Below are positions 50,601 to 62,300 of a stretch of DNA of 64,000 nucleotides, one piece after another. Position numbers and translations under genes: made by a program. This stretch comes from Echinococcus granulosus (lineage: Eukaryota; Platyhelminthes; Cestoda; Cyclophyllidea; Taeniidae): the NCBI RefSeq assembly GCF_000524195.1, contig NW_020170409.1:194261-258260 (forward strand), in the 5' to 3' direction. Position 1 is the first letter of the stretch, and every line of letters starts with the position of its first letter. Under the pieces are notes generated by a model. That model was not told where the DNA came from and ran no database searches. It saw nothing but the letters and a program-made list of their open reading frames with translations.

Positions 50601-52349
50601 CTTGTTCTTATACTGCAGGCCCAGAATCTTGATCAGGTTGTTAATCTCAGCATTCTCCATGATCTGCCGTGTCGGCGCTTCACGAACATTGAGCAGTTTA
50701 CCTCGCAGAGGGAAAACACCATAGCGGTCACGTCCAACCACTCCGAGACCAGCCACGGCCAGAGATTTGGCTGAATCCCCTTCAGTGAGGATGAGGGTGC
50801 AGTGCTGCGAATTCTTCGTCCCCGCGTCGTTAGCATCGTCCAACTTTGGAATCCCCTTCAATTTAGCGTGCTTCGACTTATGGCACTGCTTATCCATCTT
50901 CTCTTGCGCCTTGAAGCGCACCCAAGAGAGAACACTCTCAACAATACCTGACTTGGAGACATGGTTGATGAACTTTTCGGTTAATTGGCAGGTGGACCCG
51001 AAGTACTTCGCCTCCAGACTCATAAACTCCTTGGTCTGTGAGTCGAAGGTGGGGTTCACCACGAGGCAATTGATGAAGACCCACATGTGAGAACGGATCT
51101 GGAAGTTCTTGATAGAGACACCGGATTTTCCCGACTTCTTCTTCACAATATCGATTAGCTTGCCCACCACTTGATCGACTATATAGTCCACATGTTTACC
51201 ACCTTTGGTGGTGGCGATGCTGTTAACAAAACTGACTTGCTGAAAACCAACTGTACTTGGCGCCACGGCTATCTCCCACCGAGGATTCACAGACTCGTAC
51301 ACGGCCTGAAAAGCAGATGAAAAAAAAACCACTTATCGAGGAGGCAGAAATATGATGATTTCAGGAGAAACCAACTAACCGGTGCAGAATCGCCATCTTC
51401 ACCCTTACCATTGAGGTACAAATCGACATAATCCTTGAAATTCTTAATGGGTATTCTTTGCCCATTTAAGAAGACCTTGACACCGCAGGTCGAGGCGGCA
51501 ACATCGTAAGCTCTGCGTTCGAAAAGAGCGACAGTGTCAGCGTCCAGTTCAGTCATCCCAAATCGCTCAAGATCAGGATAAAAAGAAACACAGGTGAAGT
51601 CTTCACCGGAATTCGGGTTTATCTTTGGTTCGGATGTTTTGGTCATATTGTCCACCCATGTCTAACGAAATAAAGAATGGCATCTTTGATAAAAATGGGC
51701 AGCTTACCTGCTTGAAGCACTTTTTGTTCTCTTTACTTGAAGTCTCAACAACAAAACGTTTGCTGAAAATGTTACACAATTTTGCGCCATAACCATTGCG
51801 GCCACCGGTAACCTTCTGTTCCGTGTCATCATAATTACTCGATGTCAACAAGTGGCCAAAAATCAGCGAAGGAACGTACATATTCTCGACTTTATGATGA
51901 ACAACGGGAATCCCAGCACCATTATTCCACACACGGATAAGATTTTCAGCTCTAAAACGATACCATCTAGGAAAGTGCTTACGGCTTGATATCAATCCTG
52001 ATGCAGTTCATTGTGGGATCCCTAATCTTGTTATCAGCAGCATTTACTGAACCGATAACCCAAAAGCAGGAAAAATATTACCCAGAATCTCATCAAATAT
52101 TTTATAAAGACCAGGCGTATATGTAATTTCCCTCTGCACCATAGCTTCCTTTTCCCTATCAAACACCCACATCATTGTTGTGGTCCGAGATACGGAGCCA
52201 ATATAGGTGTCAGGACGAATCAGAATATGTTCTAACTGTGTTTTCTTTTGATAAATCCTCTCAACAGAAAGCCTCTTCTTGGCAGGCGCCGCAGGAGCAG
52301 CCTTCTCAATGATATTGGGGATCCCATTAACTGATGGTATATCGGCCAT
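34961..52349 (-). CDS. TOP2: DNA topoisomerase II (ATP-hydrolysing, type IIA)
   Basis: Sixteen exons join in frame to 1633 residues: 52349-52082, 52046-51983, 51951-51708, 51661-51380, 51305-50560, 50484-50246, 49449-49109, 48300-47621, 47123-46902, 44544-44055, 41643-41361, 41295-41089, 40291-40151, 37978-37711, 36532-36327, 35181-34961. The enzyme passes one DNA duplex through a transient double-strand break in another, decatenating chromosomes in the nucleus. GHKL ATPase: NAADNK with N91, GGRNGYGAKL (161-170), and the transducer QTK loop (376-378). TOPRIM: EGDSAK with E461, and DQDQD (D541, D543, D545) for Mg2+. DNA gate: winged-helix ARYIF with R804 and nucleophile Y805. These positions equal the human TOP2A numbering I remember, so no indels separate them up to Y805. 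From about residue 1200 the C-terminal domain is acidic/basic and ends in a KRKR nuclear-signal-like motif and DEDYVPE. ATG 52349 gives MADIPSVNG and precedes the conserved domain by the usual distance. The exon 8/9 junction needs a GC donor. Introns run 35, 31, 46, 74, 75 nt at the 5' end and up to 2.4 kb later. Confidence 0.97.
39088..39151. repeat. trinucleotide microsatellite (GAT/GGT/AGT)
   Basis: A run of GAT, then GGT, then AGT/TAG and again GGT trinucleotides lies within intron 13 of TOP2. A long poly-Thr/poly-Ile frame on the minus strand over it is an artefact of the repeat. Confidence 0.9.
47124..47620 (-). other. GC-AG intron in TOP2
   Basis: Using donor AG/GCATGT at 47621/47620 and acceptor CTCGATAG ending at 47124 gives VPVSISDYKEYHTD, aligning without a gap to the conserved segment of animal TOP2 before DYxEYHTD. 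The acceptor has a pyrimidine-rich run just upstream. The nearest GT donor (CCG/GTTAGC, 47632/47631) would require an acceptor lacking a pyrimidine tract and would insert extra residues. Confidence 0.65.
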
Positions 52350-55300
52350 TTTGTGCGTGTAAATGCAGTCCGGCAGCCCAGATCTGAAAAACTTTGACCC
52401 CAAGGTACTTTTAAAAGAGTAAATGAAAAGTTGCCCTACCAGCTCAAGAGACCCAGGTCAACAAAACGTACAAAAGAACCAAAGAGAATCTTTGAAAGTC
52501 ATAGGAAGCGGGGTCGGACGAAACATTTAAAAGAAGTGCATGCACTGTAATCCAAATTTTTTAGCTTAAGGGTAAATTATTCTGTAATTCATCCTGGTCA
52601 AATAAAATTGCAGTTAATTAGCAGTACTTGGGCTTAAATTCGGAACATATGGAGAAATGAACGACGCGAATTGATATATGGCATCCTAGCTATACGAAAA
52701 AAACACGCCAAATAATAAATTAACGCTCTTTATTGCCAACAACATTGGTTGTCATTGCTCCGGAAGGCAGATACCTATGAAAGCGGGGATTTTTGAATTA
52801 TATAACCACAGGTGTTTGGGTTTTTAAACGTCGAAGATTTACGTCCCCTACAAGTGTTAAAATTGCTGTGAAAGCTTTTAAGCAAAAATTCGGGTAGATT
52901 TTAAAGTGAGAGGAAGTCTGTTTCCTTACTGACAATTGACCTCCAGATTCAGAGTGGCCCAAACTCAGTCTCGTCATATTTGGCTGCTTCTGCTCTCTGC
53001 TGCTAACTGATGAATTTGGACTTGGTTTCCGAGTTTTCAATCAACTGTTTAGTAATTTTGACTTTTTGACAAATGCGATGTGCTGTAATGAAGGAGAATT
53101 CGGTCTTAGAGGGTAGGAAGTTATGATTTTATATCTATAACATCTTCCTGAAATATTAAGTAGTAGCGTCTTGAGCCTTCGCTTGCGTCGTAGTAAGCTA
53201 AAGTAGTGTAGGACGAGGTTTGTAGTTCTCCTCTCCTCTGGTCCTCATACTCTTAGAACACCCAGGTTGATTCGACTTCGACATGTTTATTAGGATAGGT
53301 AAATGGGGGAAGCAAGTACAAGTTTAGGGGAGTGTGGACACGGCACCTCTCTCCGGGTTGCAGGACGTTAACACCTCAGTCACGAGATTTGATTCGTATC
53401 CCCACCTACTCCCTGAAAGGAACACTAAACCAAAGTAAGTATTACAGTGGTATAGGGATGCATGCATTAAGAATGTGCAGTAGGTCTGGGAGGCTACTTC
53501 CATGTCCCGAAACCCATGCCAAAGGGTAAAAGCGGTGCAATAAATTCAGCATTTGCTTTTTCACCTTGGCCTTTATATCCTTAAAACGAGTCGATTAGTT
53601 GGATGAAGACATGCTTTATCGAACAGCAGTTATTAAAGGGGTACAGGTATTGTGGGTTAAGCGTGCACGAAGAATGTTTCACCTTTGGTAGCCGACGGGG
53701 TGCTGACTCCGCACGAGGTTCGCACTTTCCTACCGCCCCTTGCCCAAAAGGTACCCTTAAACAAACATGTTTTATGGTACAGCCTGTAAAAAATGAGGTG
53801 CCAGCCTGGCGCTATATCATTTCACCACAGGAACAGCCTGGAATATAACTGAAATGGGGGTCCATTTTTCTGAAATAAATAGCTTGTGCTATCGCGTTTC
53901 TGAAACCTTTCAGTTCATCTGAGCTTTGAATTGAGATATCTGACTTAAGAGGGAGAGGGTGCGCTCCCCCAGCGTCATATTCGCATGCTCATCAGGTTGC
54001 TATTCCTCAACATTAACCAAAGAAAATATGGTAAATTTCTACCGCAGCATCTACGCATGCTCCTGCAACAAACTTAAGATTTTATTACTAACGGTCCTTC
54101 ATTGTTAGGCATATTTGCCATTCTTGAGAAATAGACTTACATATTGACGATTTTGGTACAAAGGGGACATTAAAACCTTGAGAAGTTATGATGAGATTGC
54201 GTGGTTTTTTATCTGTTAAACCTTCTGGGAATTTCCATTCTTATGGACAGATGGCAGTGACATTAGAATTGAAATGTCAAAGGTTGCAGGATTGTGGAAG
54301 TTTTGCGGTCTGAGCCACGGTAGCGGTACCAATTGCGTGAGACTTTTTCGGGACTCCAAAATCTCTTAAATAAGCCTGCAATCCAAGTTGGCAGCTTTTC
54401 AAAAGCGGTCGTTTATAGCAGGTGCCCACCAAAGTTCAGCATCGCACACGCATTAGCTTTAACTACCGGTCAGTGGCTGTTTAACCTTTCCGTAGTTCAA
54501 AGCTGAAGGGCTAAATGCAATACTTTGATTGTTTGTTTACCTCTTTATTCTGGTTATATGGGCATGGAGGTCTCCACCGTGGTACTTGCGTTCGGCAGCA
54601 TTGCCTCTGGATTACATCTGCAGTACATTTTGTTGTCTAGTATTTCAAGTTCTTCTGGCTTCGGGACAGATTTTAAGCGCTCTACTGGGCAGTCGGTTGG
54701 GAATCGGAGTACAATGGCTTGACATCTGTCTCTTGGCAATTAATGATAAATGGTTTGACAAAACCAAGAAGAAAGACTGAGGTTAGAACAGTGAAGCAAA
54801 CGTGGGAGTCGTTGAACTAGCTAATTCGGTAGTGCCAATCCTGATGCTGTATGAGAACACTGAGGTGCGTCTCCTTGGCCATGGGGGTTGGTTTTCCTCT
54901 GAGGCTTTGGTAGTGAAATTACAAACCTCTCATTTTCATTATTTTAATTACACATCCTTAATCGACTTTCACCAAGTTATCTGCTAACACTCCGAAATTC
55001 TGACTGCCAACAACCTTACCAGCCTAATTCTTCCCTTTCTTATAAGTTTCGAACTATATCCACAAATTGCTTTGGTTCCTCGATGAAAACTTATTTTTAG
55101 CCTTAATTTATGCTTTTAGGAGAAAATAAAAAAAAAGTTGAGTGGGCGGTGACGAAGAAGTGGACGTGAATTTGAGCTGGCGCCAATGACATGTCACGGA
55201 AGCAAACCCAAAAGATTGATGACTGCCTAAATGACATCCTACCGAGCGATGTGGGAAGGAGGAGGCTACCAAATGTCGTGATTATGGAGATCTCTAATTG

Positions 55301-58300
55301 CTTATTAATGTTACTGCTTCGGCAAAATATCTGATCCTTAGTTGTTCTTGGAAGCTCACTCTCACCACAAGTTTTGCTTTCCCAGAAAGATCGAAAGCCT
55401 CATGTCTTTCATTTTGCAAATAAAAGCCAAAACATATGTCCGCCGCATTTACCACCTGCTCTGTGCAGACTTGAAAAGAGGAAAAACAAGTTGGGTCCAA
55501 ATAGAAAAGCATGAGTTGCGTAGGACAGCAACACTGGTACAATTCAGAGAAACTTCCTGTTTACGGTGTTTCCACTGTGAAATCCATTGCCTTAAAGATT
55601 TACTTCAAGCCCGATTTTTATTTGCACATTTGAGAAGCCACAGGCATAACCGAAAACGCCCAGTTAAGGAAAGAAATCAAACTAGATCCTTTTTCCCATC
55701 TAGGCTGTTAATTGCAGATTTAGGTTCACTTTTAATAAAAAAATGTTTACTGGCATGCAAGACAAATGCTCGAGCATAAACAAAAGACTATTTAGTTGGG
55801 TATTTTAACAGAGATAGTTTTGACACAACTGACAATTTCCTAAGGTATTGACAATCTAAAATAGTAGAATTTCTTCACATAAATTGAGTATTTTAACGGT
55901 GAGAAAAGAGGGTTACACGTGAGGAAACACCATTGGTTACGTGTGAGAGGACACGGTAGTTGCAACTGCGGGGAAATTCCGCAAGAGATTCATCCCCATT
56001 AAGAAATCACGAAGTTAACATTGGTATTTCTCGTGTTATGACTTCAAAGATAGATACTGCTGGGGGGAATTGGGGTCTTCAACTAATTTACTTGTGCTTC
56101 AAAGAAAACATGGATGTCATGGGAAAAATATTACTTTATGATTTGCTATAATATATTTATACTATATACATTACTTCAAAGTATCTGTGCATCTGCCTTT
56201 GACAGCTTTTAATTGTCACTATTTGCAGATTTTTAGGCAAAATCCAAGCCAGCTGCATGGCAAGCAAGTCACATCACTCTTCTACCTGGTCACCTCCATT
56301 TGAAATGGATTTCTTCCAGTTCTTGGCCTTTTGAGTATGTGTGTTTGTTGAATTAGACCTCACTGCGTTTTTGCTGTCTCTGATTAAAATGAGCTACTTT
56401 TGTATTTTTTGCTGACTTTTCTTTTGTTTTAGCATGCGAATACTATTACTGCATTATTGATACCAGCTAGGCCATTATTGAAGGTGGCATCACTACCCAA
56501 AAATGACCTGCAGTTGAAAGCTTTAATAGTGATGTGCTTATGCACATATTTGTGTTAATAGCCTATGGCTATTTGTACAACTCATTTTGGGCGCGGTGTA
56601 ACTCCTTAGTTTGCACAAAACCGTCGTAATCGAGAGAAGAAGGAAAGGGTTGAGTTGAACCCTAGATCTCGATTCGCTGTCTCCATGCTTACTGGGCGAT
56701 GTCCAAATTAGCCCTCTTTTGCAAGTTTCTTAATCCATTTAAAACTCGTGAAGTATTTTCCCTAGGTGCTGATCGCTAAGCAGCGACAAGAGTCAATACA
56801 TGGGAAGACTCACCCGACAGCACTTAAGCACATTCAGTCAAAAATGAATTACCACGACCAATATGATGTATTTAAGTATTTTACAATGACAGCAGCCACA
56901 CTCACCAGTTCAAGTGCTGCTCAAAAGCTGATAATGGCCATGCCCAGGAACCCAGAACATCCACCATCTATGGCACTGTTTTGAACTCAGTCTATCCCGT
57001 TGTGACGCACAATAAGGAATTCTTATTACCCATCTGTGATGCAATAAACAGTGATTATTTTAAGTGAGTTATTTGAACTACTAACTTTCATTCAGAATCA
57101 AAACAAGCTGGAAGAAAAGTGATTTTTGTGGAAAAATAAACTACTGATTGAGTTATAAGTAGGTTCAGTAAACGCATAAAGAGAATGGTGGATCAGGGCA
57201 ACGCATTTCATGGAATTAACCTCCTCTGTGCTTTATGTTTAAAGAAACGTTGATTATGAATTGAAGTGCCTTCTTTGTTAGTATATTACAAAAAATATGG
57301 ATTCTTTAAGGACTGGGTTGTTTCACATCTTCGTTTCATTGTAGATTCAAGACCACAGGATGAGGTAAGGGAAGAGTCTTTACTAATGAATATCTTTAGC
57401 TGCACTTGCATTGTAAAAAAATGGGTGAAATAGAAGTAACTTCAAAGTGGTTATGTTTTGCACTTCTTTTAAAAAGCGCTTTTACATTTTTGCCGTTTGT
57501 CCCTCCACATTTGCTTCGCAACAGCCAACACTGGCAGGCCTCCAGGAATAGCTCTCACTATCGTTTTTTTTCAAGGCTAGTGTCTTGGCGGAATGAAACG
57601 AAAACAAAATAATCTCCTGACCCACTGTTCTCATGCTACCAAGAAGGCAGAAGTGGTTTCTTTTTTTAAGAAGGAGCTCCGGAAAGTATACCACTCACAC
57701 TAAGATCGTTCATTTTGCTGTCATATAAAGTTACTAGTTAATGTATTTAAAAGATCTTTGTTTGCATGAAGTGTTCAATGCCATCATTAGTTCTAGACAG
57801 CTGGGGGGTGCAAATAGAAAAGGTAATTTACGCAAGTCCTAGTAGATGTAAAGAGTACCATGAGGTTTTAATATTATCTCCTCCACATTTCACTGAATGA
57901 TTTTTATGTATCAGTCAAATTATGGTGTCGCACTCTGCAGCTTTGAATTTCAACAGAACTCGTGATGATTAGTTTTTGCTAGGTACTATATTAGCCAAAT
58001 GCCACAATTCCTACTAAAATGGGATTTGCATGGTTTTCCACTACAACTACGCAAGCGCATGAGAAGTATGTACCTTCCCTCGGTACCGATGTATTTGAAC
58101 TGTTTAACTGTTAGAAGTGGTGACAAGACGAATGATGGTATTCAGTAAAGTTGAAAATGAAAAATGGTAGGCTGGAGTGTGCGTTTCCTCTTCATTTGCC
58201 ACGGGGACGCATTAGGCAATTTGGCAAATGCCCGAGGGACTAGATTTAACGCTCTACAGGGCGTAACTGAGCAAACACCGTTTCTAGTCCCACCTTTGCT

Positions 58301-61300
58301 TACTGTCAAGAATATAAAGAACCTTGTTTCAGTTTCCCTTTAAAAAACGGTGATTCGCTGACCTTACATACGGAAGGGCCACAGTAAATCTGTAAATTAC
58401 TTGTCGTAGAAATCAAAATGGTTAAAGGTATGGCGATTCGAGCCACTAAGTCTTGCTATGTTAAAACACAATTTTGTTGTGACAAACTCATCTGGGGTTT
58501 CTTAGCACCCATTAGCTTTTTTGGTGAATCTGCTTCCTGTGCCTCAGTGGAGGAAGACATAGGCGGGTGTGCCTAAAAAAAAACTGGAGGCTACGGCGCC
58601 CAACATTCCGGGGTGGTTTGTGGTACAGGATTATCCCTAATTCTAAAACAAAAGGGCAAATATCTTACACAAAAACTAAAAGACATTCAAGAAGATAGGT
58701 CTGAGGCCTGAAGGTCTGGTGACTAAGAGAAACTAATTTTCACTACAACTAGGACTGCTGAATCAAAAATTTACCATTATGGAAACCAAAATGTCATGAA
58801 TAGTGACGTGGATGTTAACTAGTGCTGAATTTTCGCCAGTCTTAAAGTGATTTAGATTTGGAATTTTGTATGAAGCAACTGTGAAACCACAGTCTCCATT
58901 TATACAGTTTCCAGAGTCTTGTACTTACATGATTTTGCACGTTCAAGTGAAACACAAGAAAGTAGTTTGCAAACGGAGAATGAGAGAGTCCTGCATTCAC
59001 GGTACATCGGCTGAACGCACTGACTCGGACCCCTCCTCCGATCGGGCATCTCTACTCCGCCCACATAATCTTCCGCTTTAGCCTTGTTTAACGTAATTTA
59101 ACTACTGGACCTTCTTGTGACAGATTTTCAAAATAAATTTGACAAACCCGTCAAAGTGAACCGCAAAAGGAGCAAATGTTGGTCCACTACTTCAGACCAA
59201 GCCGAATCATGGTGCATTACTCCTGATCGTACATGGGAATATGTCATATTTACGATGATAAAATGAACACTAAGCCTGTAATTTTGTTGAATATTCATTC
59301 CCTATGTGACCAACAGATCTGTTTCAGCTCCGCTGGGTTGTGAAAGGGACAATTTGCCCAAAGCTCCGAAATCTGTTCCGTTGTACTCATTTGTGGTTCA
59401 AGTAGTTTGCGCCACCTGGAATGCATAGATCCAGCATTTTATCAGTGATTAAAATGTGCCTAGTTTAAACTTTTTGGGGTAATTTTTAACATTCAAGTAA
59501 TGGTTACTCTTATTACGAGGGGTGCAACATCCATCGTTTCCATCTGTTCGTCTCTCCATCCACCTGTGTGTCATTTGCTTAAGGCAGAACCCTTTGTTTT
59601 TACAAATAGCCTCAAAGGTAATGCGGGGTGGTTCGACCAATGAAATCTGCAAAAGTTATTTTGTTTGTTAAACTGCCGTGAGTATCATGCACACAGCGAA
59701 AGTATTTACTGTTTTTTTCCTCCCGCTTATAGCAAGGCTGCTGATCGGGCTTGTGATAAAAAGAATCTTCTCATCAAGTTGGTCGATTCCTTCTTAAAAG
59801 AACAAATCAAATCAAAAAACAATTTCTAGCTAATCAACCTTGAAATAAGCATCCATCTTGCATCATCAAGCGGGCCTCCAAATGTGTAAAAAAGCAAGGC
59901 GTGATTGATGACCTCGGTCACTGTTGATTATGGTGCGCGCTGATGCCGAGGTTCTGACAACTTGATAATCTGGGATACCGGGTCAGATAAATGGTCTTAG
60001 AGAGAATATTTTTGCCTGCACGAAAGGCCTCTGTTACTGCCATTCGAGCGCATTAGAGGTGGCGCAGACAAATGGATGCTGCGTTTGCCAGCTATCAACG
60101 CCACTGTTCGGAGAGACCGTAAAGTGCACTATCCCCAAATGCATCTGGCTAATAAAAGACATTATTTTCACCAATTGGGACCCGGTTAGTGGGTTCGAGA
60201 TATTTCGTCAAAAATACAGTAAACAGATTTCTCCTAGAGGAGAGTTCTTCATTAAGCAAATCTTTTTAACAAAAGTAACAAAATATATATTTGTTCATTC
60301 AGTAGAGCTAACTTTTAACGAACCGGCAAGACCTCATTTCCCTAGCTCTTAAGGCAGATTTTCTGGTGGTTTGCATAAATTAGAAACGGATGGATGTATT
60401 AAGCACATGCACTGACTTAGGTTAAGCACCTGGATGGATGAATAGTTCAGAAGAAAAAAATGCACAATAAAGTAAAATTTGGCCATTTTTATCTACCAAA
60501 TGTATTACGTTGATGGGATGACGGAGCAACTGGGCAAATGGAGGGAAAATAAGGTAAGGAGAAGTAGTAGATTAAACAGGGGCCAAAAATCGGCCAATGG
60601 AATCGCATGTCATGCAGTACTGAATAAAGCAATAGTGGGTGAGAGATTGTGTAATCAACGAAATATGGGGACTTTTTCTATTTGTGCGTCACTTTTCTGA
60701 AAATTCACATAGAGGGCTGATTTTAAAAATATTAGAATTAACGGTGCTGTTTGTGTCAAAGCAAATGTTAATTCCGTCCAACTCTTAAGAGCCTCTGTTT
60801 TATGATATGGGTGTGCAATTATGCCAGAAATTGCCAAGAGTTGAGTAGTGGGATGCAACTGCAGAACCTCTTGTGGACTTGAGTACTTCGGGGAGATGAG
60901 AATTGAGAAAACTTCCAAGCAAATCATTTTAGATTTTCTTATTGCCAAAATAAATAAAGCAGGTTCACTCCTTCTATAAATTTGGGAAAAATAAATTTCT
61001 TGCTCCTCTCGATTCAACAAAATCAAACCACATACTCTCATGCATTTTAAATGCTAAAATTTGAGGCATCGCTTACCGTTGTAGCTTTAATAATATCAGC
61101 AAAGCCTAGCTTAATCTCTGTCAGGAAATTAGGGATGAATAAAGCACCTGAGCTTCCAATTTTCGACATATTATGCCACAAATTTCCCCACTGATGTTTA
61201 CTTGGGACAACAAATCGGGCGCTCCGGCGTGTCGATAAAAGATGAGTTCTGACTATTGTCATAAGTGCGTGTACAGTAAAACAGCTAGTTACTCTCCAAG

Positions 61301-61489
61301 AATCTTTTTAATTGCGTAGAAGAAAATGTGAGTGCTCAGCCTGATGATTCGACCATCAGGCAATGCTTTGATTAGTCGTTTATCTTTTCCTTTTGGTTAC
61401 ATAAGCAATGAAGGGCGCTTTTTCACGGCCAGTAGCCCCCCAGCTTTTCCTTACGCCGATAATACATATTCCGACCTGGTATAATGTCA
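52350..61489. other. gene-poor region upstream of TOP2
   Basis: About 9 kb without a recognisable gene or RNA gene. The TOP2 promoter should lie at its left end; a possible acceptor (AGTTTTTCAG, near 52,390 on the minus strand) precedes the TOP2 ATG in the 5' untranslated region. Degenerate repeated wording appears at 53.35-53.76 kb. Frames such as 55,342-55,779 (145 codons, + strand) have no family resemblance. Confidence 0.4.
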
Positions 61490-62300
61490 TCTTTCGTCCT
61501 CGGAGAAGTTTCGGGTCGCTATCTTGGTAGCAACAAAAAAGCAAACTCGATCCTATGGGGCAAATACCCTGATTCTCACTACGAAAGGGCAGTCTGTGAA
61601 TGGGTTTGGAAAAATGTCATCTACCCTCGCCGAATACCTTAGTCTCGTGTTCTGCATGTAAGGCATTAACATCTGAAAAGTTCGTTATGGAACTGTCTAC
61701 GGTACCCATTTGGGAATTCCAACCGTGCGGACAGGCTACATCTCCGCCGCTTCTTTACTAGCTGGATTAGCACAAAATTTCATCCTCATGGCACAAATTT
61801 AAACACTGTTCTTTACTAAATGACCCTGCTTTTAGACCAGTGCTTTTACGACTAGTGATAGACGTACGAGATGCCCAGCTCATCCCCCTTTCTCCCAATG
61901 CAGTTCCCAAATAAAGCAAAATCCCATATCCAGTAGAGTTTTTGCGAAAAAATCAGCAAAGCGGTGGTCAAATATCTCTTTACTTGCATGGAAACTTGAT
62001 GACTGACACGGTTGGCTCATGAATGTTTTTTAACTACACTGATCACGTTTTAATGGCTGAAGCGGGAGGTTGACCAAGAAGAGCGCAGAGGACGACGCTT
62101 GAAAGAAGAGAGGAGGCAAGTAATACTTCAATTGTTTGTTTAATTTCTCATTTTGGCTAAACGGGTACTAAAGGACTTGGCCATTGTATTTTTGGTCGGC
62201 GACTTGGCATCCATACCATGCTAGTAGTCCACCTGTACTACGATAACCCAATTTCTGCCCAAAGACTATTCCTTCTGTCGTCTTCAGAGAAGTCTAAATG
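61490..62300. repeat. degenerate interspersed repeat, copy 2
   Basis: Collinear, same-orientation relative of the repeat at 11.4-12.3 kb. Shared points include GAACTGTCTACGGTACC at 61,691, AGCTGGATTAG near 61,761, AATAAAG near 61,911, GGGAGGTTGACCAAG at 62,064 and TCTGCCC near 62,255. Similarity is interrupted by small insertions and deletions, implying old copies. No coding capacity is evident. Confidence 0.6.

Noticed and set aside
55342..55779. 145-codon plus-strand frame
   Set aside because: Composition looks random, no recognisable motif, overlaps other frames on the opposite strand.
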